From positions 711,677 to 775,676 of the forward strand of contig NZ_VKKZ01000010.1 in NCBI RefSeq assembly GCF_008271745.1: a stretch of DNA of 64,000 nt, written 5' to 3'. Origin of the DNA: Rufibacter glacialis (GTDB lineage: Bacteria; Bacteroidota; Bacteroidia; Cytophagales; Hymenobacteraceae). The notes beneath the pieces were generated by a model. The model saw only the letters and a list, made by a program, of their open reading frames with translations. It was not told the DNA's origin and did not search any database. Made by a program: the position numbers and the translations under genes. This document shows, piece by piece, positions 17,458-26,075 of the stretch (position 1 is its first letter; the number at the start of each line of letters is the position of its first letter).

Positions 17458-20028
17458 ATGGGTCTAGAAGAATATAACCAGAAACGCCATTTCAACCAGA
17501 CTCCTGAACCTCAGGGCAAAGAAGCCAAAGGCAAGGGAGCGTTACGTTTTGTGGTGCATCGGCACCAGGCATCTAACCTGCACTATGATTTCCGGCTGGA
17601 ACTGGACGGCGTCCTCAAAAGCTGGGCCGTTCCCAAAGGTCCCTCGCTCAATCCCGCTGACAAGCGGCTGGCCGTGGCTGTGGAAGACCATCCGTTCAGT
17701 TACCGCACCTTTGAAGGCGACATACCCGAAGGCAACTACGGCGCCGGCCACGTAGACATCTGGGACGAGGGCACTTTCCATGCTGTAAACCCCACCTCCC
17801 GCGCGCAGGAGGAGAAACAGCTGCTGCAGGAACTGGCCGAAGGCAGTCTCCACTTTGTGCTGGAGGGCAAAAAACTAAAAGGCGAGTTCACCCTGGTTAA
17901 GATGAAGGGCCGCCAGGAAGATGCCTGGTTGCTGCTCAAAAAGCAGGACGAGGCCGCCACCCAAGAACCTTATGATGCCGAAGACCATGTAGAGGGAGCC
18001 TCTGCTAAAAGCAAAAAGAAACCAGCCGCCAAAACTGCCGCCAAAGCCTCTGGAACGTCCAAAACCGCCAGCAACCCCAAGCCTGGCGGTAAAGGAACCT
18101 TGGCAGAAATGCCGCATGAGGTAGTGCCCATGACCGCCAAACTCACTGATGGTCCCTTTGATGATGACGCCTGGCTTTTTGAGGTGAAATGGGACGGGTA
18201 CCGGGCAGTGGCCGAGGTGGAAGAAGGAGCCGTGAAACTGTACTCGCGCAACGGGAAATCCTTCAAAGCGAAATATGCCCCCGTGGTAAATGCCCTGGAA
18301 GCCCTGCCGCACCAGGCCGTGTTTGACGGCGAGCTGGTGGTGCTGGATAAAGAAGGCAAAGCCAATTTCCAGGCCCTGCAGAATTACCAGAACACGCCTT
18401 CGGAGCATCTTTACTACTACATTTTTGATCTGCTGTACCTCAACGGGGAAGACCTGCGCCACCTGCCCCTTATCCAACGCAAAGAGAAACTGCAAGACGT
18501 GTTGGCCCAGGCCAAAGACCCGCTGCGCTACAGTGAACACCGGGTAGGGGAGGGCACCGCCTTTTTCAAGGAGGCGCAGGAAAACCAGTGGGAAGGCATC
18601 ATGGCCAAAGCCGCGAGCAGCACCTACCAGGTAGGCAAACGATCCGCGGAATGGCTTAAAATCAAAACCCATCTGCGGCAGGAAGCCGTGATTGCCGGCT
18701 ATACCGCCCCGCAGGGCAGCCGCGTGCACCTGGGTGCCCTGGTGCTGGGCGTGTATGAAGGAAAGAAGCTCAAATACGTGGGCCAGAGCGGCAGTGGCTT
18801 CAACAAGAAAAGCCTGACAGAGCTTATCCAGAAGCTGGAACCACTGGCGCAGGAAAAGTCACCCTTCTCAGAAAAGGTGCCGCTTACCCGTGACGTAACC
18901 TGGGTCAAGCCGGAGCTGGTCTGTGAACTCTCCTTCGCAGAGTGGACTTCTGACGGTCAGATGCGCCAGGCCATCTTCAAAGGCTTGCGCGAAGACAAGA
19001 AAGCCAAAGACGTGGTGCACGAACAAGCCGTAACGGCTCCGCCCCCTCAACAGGAGAAGTCCGTCTCAAAACCGGCCAAAAAAACCAAATCAGCCCCTAA
19101 ACAAAAATCCGCTGAAAAGGAGGCAGAGGCCTTGGTGCTGGAACTAGACGGCCACCAGGTCCCCATTTCAAACCCGGAGAAACTGTACTGGCCAGAGGAG
19201 GGCATCACCAAGAAAGACCTGGTGCTGTATTATCAGACCATGGCCCACGTGCTGCTGCCTTACCTGCAAGACCGCCCCGAGTCCTTGCTGCGCCACCCCA
19301 ACGGCATTGCTAAACCCGGGTTCTTCCAGAAAGACGCCGGTGACCATGCGCCGGAATGGGTGCAGACGACTTCTATCAAAGCGGAGTCCACGGGCCGGGA
19401 GGTGGAATACATCGTCTGCCAGAACAAAGCCACGTTGGCGTACCTCAACAACCTGGGCTGTATTCAGCTGAACCCCTGGAACTCCCGGCTGGCCCACCTG
19501 GAGAAACCGGATTACCTGGTGCTGGACCTGGACCCCGGCGAGAACACCTATGACCAGGTAGTGGAAACGGCCCTGGTGGCCAAGCAGGTACTGGAGGAGC
19601 TGGAAATCCAGGTCTATGCTAAAACGTCTGGGGCTACGGGCATGCACCTATATGTGCCCTTGGCGGCTAAATGGCCCTTTGAGCAGGTGAAAGAACTGGC
19701 CTTTGCCCTGGCCAAGCGGGTACATGAGAAATTACCTACCCTCACCAGCCTGGAGCGCAGCCCCAAAGAACGCCGACACCAGATTTACCTTGATTTCCTG
19801 CAGAACGCCATTGCGCAGACCATTGCCGCCCCTTATTGCGTGCGGCCCCGCGCCGGAGCCACCGTTTCCACGCCTTTGCGGTGGGAAGAAATAAAGCCTG
19901 GGCTGCACCCGTCTCAGTTCACCATCCAGAATGTGCCCCAGCGCGTGGAAAAGCTGGGCGACCTCTTTCTGCCGGTGCTGGGCAAAGGCGTGGACGTGGC
20001 CAAACTCCTCCAAAAACTGAAAAAATAA
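17458..20028 (+). CDS. ligD: DNA ligase D (phosphoesterase-ligase-polymerase)
   Basis: An 856-residue multifunctional non-homologous end-joining enzyme. Domain order is 3'-phosphoesterase (about 1-170; NLHYDFRLEL with His 42), ATP-dependent ligase (about 215-520; adenylated Lys 244 in EVKWDGYRA, EGIMAKAASS and EWLKIKT later) and primase-polymerase (about 560-850; catalytic Asp 690/692 in LVLDLDPG). Lys/Ala/Ser-rich linkers separate them (about 180-212 and 525-555). The SDR gene begins 4 bases after the stop. No Ku gene is in this window, so the partner must lie elsewhere. Confidence 0.97.
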   Translation: MGLEEYNQKRHFNQTPEPQGKEAKGKGALRFVVHRHQASNLHYDFRLELDGVLKSWAVPKGPSLNPADKRLAVAVEDHPFSYRTFEGDIPEGNYGAGHVDIWDEGTFHAVNPTSRAQEEKQLLQELAEGSLHFVLEGKKLKGEFTLVKMKGRQEDAWLLLKKQDEAATQEPYDAEDHVEGASAKSKKKPAAKTAAKASGTSKTASNPKPGGKGTLAEMPHEVVPMTAKLTDGPFDDDAWLFEVKWDGYRAVAEVEEGAVKLYSRNGKSFKAKYAPVVNALEALPHQAVFDGELVVLDKEGKANFQALQNYQNTPSEHLYYYIFDLLYLNGEDLRHLPLIQRKEKLQDVLAQAKDPLRYSEHRVGEGTAFFKEAQENQWEGIMAKAASSTYQVGKRSAEWLKIKTHLRQEAVIAGYTAPQGSRVHLGALVLGVYEGKKLKYVGQSGSGFNKKSLTELIQKLEPLAQEKSPFSEKVPLTRDVTWVKPELVCELSFAEWTSDGQMRQAIFKGLREDKKAKDVVHEQAVTAPPPQQEKSVSKPAKKTKSAPKQKSAEKEAEALVLELDGHQVPISNPEKLYWPEEGITKKDLVLYYQTMAHVLLPYLQDRPESLLRHPNGIAKPGFFQKDAGDHAPEWVQTTSIKAESTGREVEYIVCQNKATLAYLNNLGCIQLNPWNSRLAHLEKPDYLVLDLDPGENTYDQVVETALVAKQVLEELEIQVYAKTSGATGMHLYVPLAAKWPFEQVKELAFALAKRVHEKLPTLTSLERSPKERRHQIYLDFLQNAIAQTIAAPYCVRPRAGATVSTPLRWEEIKPGLHPSQFTIQNVPQRVEKLGDLFLPVLGKGVDVAKLLQKLKK

Positions 20029-20032
20029 GACC

Positions 20033-21055
20033 ATGAAAAAGAAAACAAAGAAGAACCTTTTATGGGCCGGAGCCGGTTTGGGTGCTTGGCTGGCCTTGCG
20101 CTCCTTTTCCAAAAACAAGCGCGAATTCTCCTTTACAGACCGCACCGTCCTGATCACGGGCGGTAGCCGGGGCCTGGGTCTGGTGCTGGCCCGCATGTTT
20201 GCGGAACAAGGAGCCAAACTGGCCATCTGTTCCCGCACCCAGCACCAATTAGAGGCTGCCCGCGAAGAGCTGGAAGCCGGCGGCGCTACCGTATTGGCCT
20301 TCAACTGTGACGTAACCGACCGCACCCAGGTCAAGGCCATGGTAGCCGAGATAAAAGAGCGCCTGGGGCCGGTGGAGGTGCTCATCAACAACGCCGGCAT
20401 CATTGCCGCCGGTCCGCTGGAAGAAATGCAGGTAGAGGATTTTGAGGTGGCCATGAACGTGCATTACTGGGCCTCCTTGTACACCATGCTGGAAGTCATT
20501 CCGGAGATGAGGGCCCGGGGCGAAGGCCGCATTGTGAACATTGCCTCTATTGGCGGCAAAGTGAGCGTGCCGCACCTGGTGCCCTACAGCGGCAGCAAGT
20601 TCGCGTTGGTGGGCATGTCAGAGGGTTTCCGGTCTGAATTGCTCAAAGACGGCATTTACGTGACCACCATCAACCCCGGCCTTATGCGCACGGGCAGCGC
20701 CCGAAACGCCTTCCTGAAAGGCCAGAACGAGAAAGAATACACCGCCTTCGCCCTGCTGGATGCCAATCCTATTATTTCCCTGGCCGCCACCGTGGCTGCC
20801 CGTAAGATCATAGACGCCTGCCGGTTCGGCAAAGCCGAGGTCACGCTGGGCCTCAACGCCAAGTTCATCAGCACCCTGCATGGCCTGTTCCCGGGCGCCA
20901 CCGCCGACCTGATGGGCCTGGTGAACATGTTCCTACCCGGGCCCGGAGGCGTGGGCAAAGAGGCCGTGCGCGGGTATGAAAGCGAAACCGCACTCACCCA
21001 GTCTCCTCTGAACGCCCCCAACCAGAAAGCGGCCCAAGAGAACAATGAACTGTAA
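20033..21055 (+). CDS. SDR-family oxidoreductase, coupled to ligD
   Basis: A 340-residue short-chain dehydrogenase/reductase. A Lys-rich start followed by a hydrophobic stretch (LLWAGAGLGAWLALRSF) suggests membrane association. The Rossmann motif is TGGSRGLG at 42-49, followed by NNAG, and the active site is SIGGKVSVPHLVPYSGSK (Ser, Tyr-x3-Lys). The C-terminus from about 300 is Gln/Asn/Glu-rich. The start lies 4 bases after ligD, so it is co-transcribed, but a functional tie to DNA repair is not evident. The substrate is unknown. Confidence 0.9.
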   Translation: MKKKTKKNLLWAGAGLGAWLALRSFSKNKREFSFTDRTVLITGGSRGLGLVLARMFAEQGAKLAICSRTQHQLEAAREELEAGGATVLAFNCDVTDRTQVKAMVAEIKERLGPVEVLINNAGIIAAGPLEEMQVEDFEVAMNVHYWASLYTMLEVIPEMRARGEGRIVNIASIGGKVSVPHLVPYSGSKFALVGMSEGFRSELLKDGIYVTTINPGLMRTGSARNAFLKGQNEKEYTAFALLDANPIISLAATVAARKIIDACRFGKAEVTLGLNAKFISTLHGLFPGATADLMGLVNMFLPGPGGVGKEAVRGYESETALTQSPLNAPNQKAAQENNEL

Positions 21056-21125
21056 CGGAAGGGCCTCCTACGGAGAAGGAGAGATGGCAGGCACAGGTTT
21101 CTCTTGAGTGCCAGGTCAGGTTTAA

Positions 21126-21153
21126 AGCCTCTTTTCTGAAAACAGGCGGGAAA
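21126..21153 (+). repeat. Dispersed intergenic element, strong copy
   Basis: GCCTCTTTTCTGAAAACAGG then CGGGAAAA, downstream of the SDR gene. It is an inverted repeat around TTTTCTGAAAA. Confidence 0.6.
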
Positions 21154-21210
21154 AAAGGAGCGCGGGCCATCTTTAGAGTTGGTGGGTGCACTCCTTTTTA
21201 GCGGGATTTT

Positions 21211-21238
21211 CTAGCATAATACTACTAGCATAATACTA
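21211..21238. repeat. Tandem 14-bp direct repeat upstream of the CZB gene
   Basis: Two identical CTAGCATAATACTA units lie end to end (21211-21224 and 21225-21238), 68 bp before the chosen start codon. They may be a regulatory site or a small replication-slippage duplication. Confidence 0.6.
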
Positions 21239-21306
21239 TTAAAGTGACCTTTTGGCAGAAGCATAATCTACTTTTGTCGGCCAAGGGCCTTCCCATAAAA
21301 GAGAAT

Positions 21307-21600
21307 ATGGACACCAGAGAGCAGAAAAGTTATTTTGAGAGCATAGGACGGTTAGATTTTGAGCAAGCCCGCATCAAGCATGTTCTGTTCAAGTCAAAGC
21401 TGCGGGCCATGCTGTTTGGGGCCGACATAGACCCTACCCCCGTGGTTTCTACCACAGGCTGCTCTTTGGGGAAATGGATCTATGAGGTTGCCATGCCTCG
21501 TGTTGGCCATATGGCAGAGGTGAAGGAACTGGAAACGGTGCATAATGACATGCATGCCCTGGCCCGCGATCTTTGGCAGAAATACCAGCAAGGCCACTAA
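21307..21600 (+). CDS. CZB (chemoreceptor zinc-binding) domain protein, apparently cut short
   Basis: A stand-alone zinc-binding domain of 97 residues, taken from ATG 21307 because the frame upstream does not look coding. The CZB ligands are visible: His in ARIKHVLFKSKL, Cys in TTGCSLGKWIYE, and two His in VGHMAEVKELETVHNDMHAL. CZB proteins regulate chemoreceptors and diguanylate cyclases through zinc or hypochlorous-acid sensing. The TAA at 21598 is followed in the same frame by 30 more sense codons that read like the family's last helix (ALKGLNQIDAIAHKLLHLLE), ending at a second TAA (21691). This points to a nonsense mutation, readthrough or sequencing error. Confidence 0.8.
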   Translation: MDTREQKSYFESIGRLDFEQARIKHVLFKSKLRAMLFGADIDPTPVVSTTGCSLGKWIYEVAMPRVGHMAEVKELETVHNDMHALARDLWQKYQQGH

Positions 21601-21693
21601 GAGACGGCCTTGAAAGGCTTAAACCAGATAGATGCCATTGCCCATAAACTGCTGCACCTGCTGGAGGTGATTGAACGCAAAGCTGCTAGTTAA
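21601..21693 (+). pseudogene. In-frame continuation of the CZB gene after its stop codon
   Basis: Thirty sense codons follow the TAA without frame change and encode an amphipathic helix beginning ETALKGLNQIDAIAHKLLHL, then a stop at 21691-21693. The composition matches coding sequence and the helix is what would be expected after a CZB domain. The protein in relatives probably runs to this second stop. Confidence 0.55.
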
Positions 21694-21838
21694 CTGATTT
21701 GGGCAGAAACACCAGACCTGCTGCCTGGTCAGCAGCCCATCATGAAGGCAAGACCAAGAACCTTTTGCCCCAGGTCTAGTAAAGAAGAAAGCCCCCAGAA
21801 GAAAAGGGGAAACAAATGTTTTACTAAAGCACACGGAT

Positions 21839-22066
21839 ATGCCAGACAAACCAAATAAATCAGCCACCGAAATGGACCAAGGAAAGCAGTCAGAGCAACA
21901 GCGCGAAGGCATGAGCGACAATGACAGCTACAAGCGCTCCATGACCGGATATGACTCCTCTAAACAGGACGAGAACTTCATGGGAACTGAGAAGACCGGC
22001 GGCGGCAACTCCATTGATGAACGCGACACCAATGACGGCGACGCCAACACAGAGAACAACTTTTAA
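21839..22066 (+). CDS. Small hydrophilic protein
   Basis: A 75-residue protein rich in Asp, Asn, Ser, Lys, Gln and Gly, with no hydrophobic segment (for example QREGMSDNDSYKRSMTGYDS and NSIDERDTNDGDANTENN). It is probably disordered. A perfect terminator hairpin 10 bp after the stop supports a genuine short gene. It resembles in style the 182-residue hydrophilic protein near 17 kb but shares no clear motif with it. No function was recognised. Confidence 0.6.
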   Translation: MPDKPNKSATEMDQGKQSEQQREGMSDNDSYKRSMTGYDSSKQDENFMGTEKTGGGNSIDERDTNDGDANTENNF

Positions 22067-22075
22067 CCAATTATC

Positions 22076-22110
22076 AAAAGCCCTTAAAATCCACTTTAAG
22101 GGCTTTTTTT
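22076..22110 (+). terminator. Perfect terminator hairpin
   Basis: AAAAGCCCTTAAA (22076-22088) pairs with TTTAAGGGCTTTT (22095-22107), then TTT. Confidence 0.9.
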
Positions 22111-22169
22111 AGCCTTGGCCGGAACTAAAAAAATATTTTTTGCCCAGGCCTTACTCAGAGATGTTCTGG

Positions 22170-22197
22170 GGGTGTTTTTCTAAAACTGGCAGAAAAC
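22170..22197 (+). repeat. Dispersed intergenic element
   Basis: GGTGTTTTTCTAAAACTGGC then AGAAAAC, in the gap between the small hydrophilic protein and the M48-like peptidase. Confidence 0.5.
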
Positions 22198-22275
22198 TTG
22201 CTATTACCAACCTACGCAATGATTTGGCAGAAATACCGTTGAATCATACGGCGTCTTCAAGGGTTCTAAAACTAC

Positions 22276-23226
22276 ATGGAAAAACATATGAGAAGGGTTC
22301 TTTTATCTGTACTAACCGGCTTGTTCATCACCGGTGCCTCGGCGGTAACGCCGGCAGTTGCTGAGCCGAAGGGAGGAGCGGCCACCGCCTATGGCGCGCC
22401 TTCCAAACTTGGGGCTAGGGATGTCATCAATGAGATCATTGATGTGGTGGGCCTGAAGCCCCGCTTTGAGGTGCGGGCGGCCAATGTGCCCAACGCGGCG
22501 GCCGTCATCATGAACGGGCAGCGCTATATCCTCTACAATGAGAACTTTGTGAATTCTCTGAACACCGCCCTCAGAACAGACTGGGCTGGTATTAGTATTC
22601 TGGCGCACGAGATCGGGCATCACCTGAACGGGCACACGCTTTCTAAAGGCGGCAGCAACCAGCAAGACGAACTGGAGGCCGATGAGTTCTCTGGGTTTGT
22701 GCTGCGCAAGATGGGCGCCAGCTTAAGCGAGGCCCAGGCCGCCATCAAGGTGCTCGCCGATGATGAGGATTCCTATACCCACCCGGGCAAGAGCTCGCGG
22801 CTCACGGCTATCAGCAAAGGCTGGCGCAATGCCCATGACCAGATCCTGGCCAGCGCCAAAGCCGGTACGCCTAACCGTACCGTGGCGGGCATTAACCGGC
22901 CCGTTGCCTCAGAGCCGGCCGTGGCTACCGTGGCCAACACCAAACGCTCAACCTCTACTTCCTCCCGCAAAATGCCGGCGCAGTACATCATGCGCCAGGT
23001 GAAGCTGCAGAGTTTGCCTAATGAGCGAATCTTCGTGACTACCTCTTTCAGCCTGGTGCGCGAAACCGACCAAGGGATGGAAGTGATTGGCAAGCTGCAG
23101 AAAACAAATAACCGCAACTTCCCCTATATGCTGGAAAGCCGTTACTTCAACGCGCTCTTCGTAAGCACAGAAGGGATCTTGCTCAATGAAGAAGGCCGCA
23201 AGGTTGGGGTCTTGACCACCACTTAA
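22276..23226 (+). CDS. M48-like metallopeptidase, exported
   Basis: A 316-residue protein with a signal peptide; ATG 22276 or ATG 22288 both work, and the second gives MRRVLLSVLTGLFITGASA. The zinc motif is AHEIGHHLNGH with a third ligand in ELEADEFSGF, the M48-type HExxH...ExxxD arrangement. The C-terminal 100 residues are Ser/Thr/Arg-rich and then beta-rich (QYIMRQVKLQSLPNERIFV). Related Bacteroidota proteins are often named membrane-binding protein. The substrate is unknown. A terminator follows directly. Confidence 0.82.
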   Translation: MEKHMRRVLLSVLTGLFITGASAVTPAVAEPKGGAATAYGAPSKLGARDVINEIIDVVGLKPRFEVRAANVPNAAAVIMNGQRYILYNENFVNSLNTALRTDWAGISILAHEIGHHLNGHTLSKGGSNQQDELEADEFSGFVLRKMGASLSEAQAAIKVLADDEDSYTHPGKSSRLTAISKGWRNAHDQILASAKAGTPNRTVAGINRPVASEPAVATVANTKRSTSTSSRKMPAQYIMRQVKLQSLPNERIFVTTSFSLVRETDQGMEVIGKLQKTNNRNFPYMLESRYFNALFVSTEGILLNEEGRKVGVLTTT

Positions 23227-23249
23227 TCCCTTCTTGCCCTACTAGCAGA

Positions 23250-23284
23250 AACGCCACCCTCTTCCTTAGGGTGGCGTTCTTGTT
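23250..23284 (+). terminator. Terminator after the M48-like gene
   Basis: AACGCCACCCT (23250-23260) pairs with AGGGTGGCGTT (23268-23278), then CTTGTTTT. Confidence 0.85.
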
Positions 23285-23338
23285 TTATGACCAGGGCGGG
23301 AGGCGCAGAAGGAATAACCAGCTACTTTCTGTGCTTTT

Positions 23339-23371
23339 GACCGTCTTTTTCAGAAAAAAAGATCTAAACGG
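23339..23371 (+). repeat. Dispersed intergenic element
   Basis: GACCGTCTTTTTCAGAAAAA then AAGATCTAAACGG. Core TTTTTCAGAAAA and tail CTAAACG match the consensus. Confidence 0.55.
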
Positions 23372-23422
23372 AGCCAGGTGGCCGCCGGAATGAAATTCAG
23401 TTTTTTGCCGTACCTTTTGGCC

Positions 23423-24343
23423 ATGAACCGTTGCCACCTTGTAAAGGGCCTGTTGCTGGCCTCCATCAGCTTCTGCACCTTAAGCCTGACTTCCTGCGCG
23501 CAGGAAGTCTACCAATCCAACCAGGTCCTGAAAGACGTGGAAATCTTGGCCGCCGATTCTATGGGAGGGAGGTTACCCAATACCCCCGGCCATGCCAAGG
23601 CTCAGCAGTATCTTGTGCAGCGTTTCCAGCGCATTGGCTTGACGCCTATTGGCCCAGAGTACCAGCACGCTTTCACCTTCACCACCAGAAACAATGCCAC
23701 GCCGCAACCGGGCGTGAACCTGGTAGGCATGATCCCCGGTACGTCAGACAAGGTGTTGGTGATCACGGCCCATTATGACCACGTAGGCACCCGCAACGGC
23801 AAGATCTACAACGGGGCAGATGATGATGCCTCCGGTATAGGGGCCATTCTGGCGCTGGCTACCCATTTCCAGAAACAGAAGCCGCAGCATACCCTGGTGT
23901 TTGTGGCGTTTGACGCCGAGGAGCAGGGCTTGGCGGGTTCAAAAGCCTTTGTCGCGAACCTGCCCCTGGCCAAAGACCGGATTTTGCTCAACGTGAACCT
24001 GGACATGGTAAGCATCTCAGAGAAAAACGAGCTGTATGCGGCAGGTACCTACCATTACCCTTACCTCAAGCCTTTGCTGGAGCAGGTAAAAGTGCCTCAG
24101 GGGCTGCACCTGCGTTTGGGTCATGATCGGCCAGAACAGGGGCCCAATGACTGGACCCTGCAATCAGACCACGGCAGCTTCCACAAAGCCCAGATCCCGT
24201 TCCTCTACTTCGGGGTAGAAGACCATCCGCATTACCACCAGGAGACCGATGAGTTCAAAAATATTCACCAGGCTTTCTATCTGAAAGCCGTGGAGACCAT
24301 TTTGCAGGCGGTGCAGGTGCTGGACAAGCAATTGCCTTTGTAA
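23423..24343 (+). CDS. M28-family aminopeptidase lipoprotein
   Basis: A 306-residue zinc exopeptidase. ATG 23423 is preferred because it gives a lipoprotein signal with lipobox LTSC (Cys 25); the frame extends 15 codons upstream. Two-zinc ligands are in LVITAHYDHVGT (His), YNGADDDASG (Asp), VAFDAEEQGL (Glu-Glu) and NLDMVS (Asp), with a closing DHPHYHQETD (His). It would cleave N-terminal residues from peptides at the periplasmic face. A second, larger M28 lipoprotein lies at about 36 kb. Confidence 0.92.
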   Translation: MNRCHLVKGLLLASISFCTLSLTSCAQEVYQSNQVLKDVEILAADSMGGRLPNTPGHAKAQQYLVQRFQRIGLTPIGPEYQHAFTFTTRNNATPQPGVNLVGMIPGTSDKVLVITAHYDHVGTRNGKIYNGADDDASGIGAILALATHFQKQKPQHTLVFVAFDAEEQGLAGSKAFVANLPLAKDRILLNVNLDMVSISEKNELYAAGTYHYPYLKPLLEQVKVPQGLHLRLGHDRPEQGPNDWTLQSDHGSFHKAQIPFLYFGVEDHPHYHQETDEFKNIHQAFYLKAVETILQAVQVLDKQLPL

Positions 24344-24597
24344 CTGCTTTGCGCTGAGGGGTTTCTCAGGTTAACATAAGAAAATGGATTTGACTCATTT
24401 GATGAACTTTCGTTTGCCAAGACATTTCTGCTGAAGACCTGGAACGCTCTTTCCTTGGAGAAGGGACCTACTTTGGCATGTCATCTGCTGAGGCCCCTGT
24501 TTTTGTTAAAATTGCACAATTTAAAGAAATAAAACCCTGTAAAATATAAACCGTTTAAGACCATACCCTAAACCGATGTTTCACCAACAACGAAAGC

Positions 24598-25092
24598 ATG
24601 GTCAAGAATCAAACGTATGGTCTATTACTTTTAATTATTCTCCCATTCTTGAAAGAAATTTCGGGGTCCACTACGCCGGCCCCCGCAATGCCGGTCTTAG
24701 AACGCCAGTCAGCGGCAATGACAGTTCCTGCCCAAGCTCCCGCCGTACCCGCTGAGCCAATCCATATCAAGGTAGATGCCTCTGTGTATTTCCCGGTGGA
24801 GGAACAGACCGATGAAGATCCCCTGATCACCGCCGACGGCTCCCAGATAAATGAGAAGAACCCTAGTGGTCACCGCTGGTTAGCCTTGTCCAGGAATCTC
24901 CTGTCCCGTTGGGGAGGTCAGATTGAATACGGTGATTCTGTGAAGGTGGTAGGTATCTCAGACAAGCTGGATGGCGTGTATGTGGTGCGAGATGCCATGC
25001 ACCGCCGCATCCGGAACCGGGTAGATATCCTGGTGGGTCCCAATGACAACATCATGGGCTACTGGGAAGACGTAAAACTGATCAAATTGTAA
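24598..25092 (+). CDS. 3D-domain (double-psi beta-barrel) protein, exported
   Basis: A 164-residue protein with an N-terminal hydrophobic signal (YGLLLLIILPFLKEIS) and an Ala/Pro-rich spacer to about residue 60. The folded part matches the 3D/RlpA-like barrel pattern: YFPVEEQTDEDPLITADGSQ, RWLALSRNLLSRWGG, then YGDSVKVVG and YVVRDAMHRRIRNRVDILVG, where the final Asp-rich strands form the presumed active face. Relatives act on peptidoglycan. One expected Asp of the D-T-G type motif reads D-A-M here, so activity is uncertain. Confidence 0.62.
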   Translation: MVKNQTYGLLLLIILPFLKEISGSTTPAPAMPVLERQSAAMTVPAQAPAVPAEPIHIKVDASVYFPVEEQTDEDPLITADGSQINEKNPSGHRWLALSRNLLSRWGGQIEYGDSVKVVGISDKLDGVYVVRDAMHRRIRNRVDILVGPNDNIMGYWEDVKLIKL

Positions 25093-25108
25093 AGCGTAAA
25101 CGTATTTA

Positions 25109-25153
25109 AACAAGCAGGCCCCCTCATGAAAGTGAGGGGGCCTGCTTGTTTTA
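25109..25153 (+). terminator. Perfect 18-bp terminator stem
   Basis: The segment 25109-25126 (AACAAGCAGGCCCCCTCA) pairs fully with 25133-25150, loop of 6 nt, then TTTTA. Confidence 0.92.
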
Positions 25154-25325
25154 TAGCCTAGATAATTTACTTTCAAATATTTATTTTCCTGTAAATCAAG
25201 CTGGTATGATTTAAGTAAAATGTTTTGTCTCAACCAGAGACTAATCTGGAAAGGGTTTTGGCACGGTTTTTCCATTTAGGCAGATACAGACCCGGTGGTA
25301 GGGTGCTGATGAAAAGAACAGTGAC

Positions 25326-26006
25326 ATGAAAAAGATCATACTAGTAGTAGCAGTTCTTATGGCAGGCTTCCTGCAAGAAAGTTTTGCCCAAACCAATGAC
25401 GGGGTTAAAGTAGGCATCAAAGGCGGTTACAACGTTTTTGGGTGGCAAGGGGAAACCGTGAAAAGCTTCGGCAACCTGTTAGAGTACACCAACGGAAACG
25501 CGGAGACCAGAATGCGGCAAGGGTTTCACGTAGGTGGCTACCTGAGCATTCCATTAGCCAACGGTTTTGAGTTGGAGCCCGGGGTTCAATACTCGCAAAA
25601 GGGCATGGTGCTGGAAGGCCGGGTACCCGGTGATGCGGCTCAGTTTGCCAATGCCAAAGTCACCCTCACCAACAAGGCAGAATACATAGACGTGCCTTTA
25701 TTAGCCAAAGTGTACATAGGGGAGGGCTTCAATCTGTTTGCCGGTCCGCAGGTGTCATTTCTGCTTTCCAACAAGGTGAACGTGAATGCGGGCGCCTTTG
25801 GGTTCTCGGCTTACAACAATGACTTTGAGTGGCAGAACAGCCAGCGCAAGGTGGATTTGGGTATGTCAGCGGGGGCAGGCTATCAGTTCCAGAACGGACT
25901 CAACCTAGGAGGCAGCTATGACATGGGCCTCACCACCCTAGATGATAATGCCAGTTATAAATCTTACAACCACGGGTTCAAAGCCTCTGTTGGTTTCAGA
26001 TTCTAA
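25326..26006 (+). CDS. Outer-membrane beta-barrel (porin-like) protein
   Basis: A 226-residue protein with signal peptide (VVAVLMAGFLQESFAQ) and alternating strands typical of the PorT/OmpA-like barrel family: VGIKGGYNVFGWQG, GFHVGGYLSIPL, ELEPGVQYSQKGM, YIDVPLLAKVY and a final Phe (GFKASVGFRF) as barrel assembly requires. It is likely an eight-stranded barrel in the outer membrane. No plug domain or SusC/D partner is adjacent. Its role (receptor, structural or uptake) is unknown. Confidence 0.85.
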   Translation: MKKIILVVAVLMAGFLQESFAQTNDGVKVGIKGGYNVFGWQGETVKSFGNLLEYTNGNAETRMRQGFHVGGYLSIPLANGFELEPGVQYSQKGMVLEGRVPGDAAQFANAKVTLTNKAEYIDVPLLAKVYIGEGFNLFAGPQVSFLLSNKVNVNAGAFGFSAYNNDFEWQNSQRKVDLGMSAGAGYQFQNGLNLGGSYDMGLTTLDDNASYKSYNHGFKASVGFRF

Positions 26007-26042
26007 AGAGTTTAAGTTGTAGTGAATGTGTTATAGGATGAG

Positions 26043-26073
26043 AAAAACGGCGGACATTGTCCGCCGTTTTTTT
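26043..26073. terminator. Bidirectional terminator
   Basis: AAAAACGGCGGAC (26043-26055) pairs with GTCCGCCGTTTTT (26059-26071) around a 3-nt loop, between the convergent barrel and DUF2383-like genes. Confidence 0.9.
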
Positions 26074-26075
26074 AT

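Noticed and set aside
21181-21306. Longer start for the CZB gene at 21244
   Set aside because: The 21 extra codons do not look coding and fall near the tandem repeat; ATG 21307 fits the family start better.
25253-25275. Second sigma-54-like site TTGGCACGGTTTTTCC upstream of the barrel gene
   Set aside because: It lacks the -12 GC element, so only half of the consensus is present.
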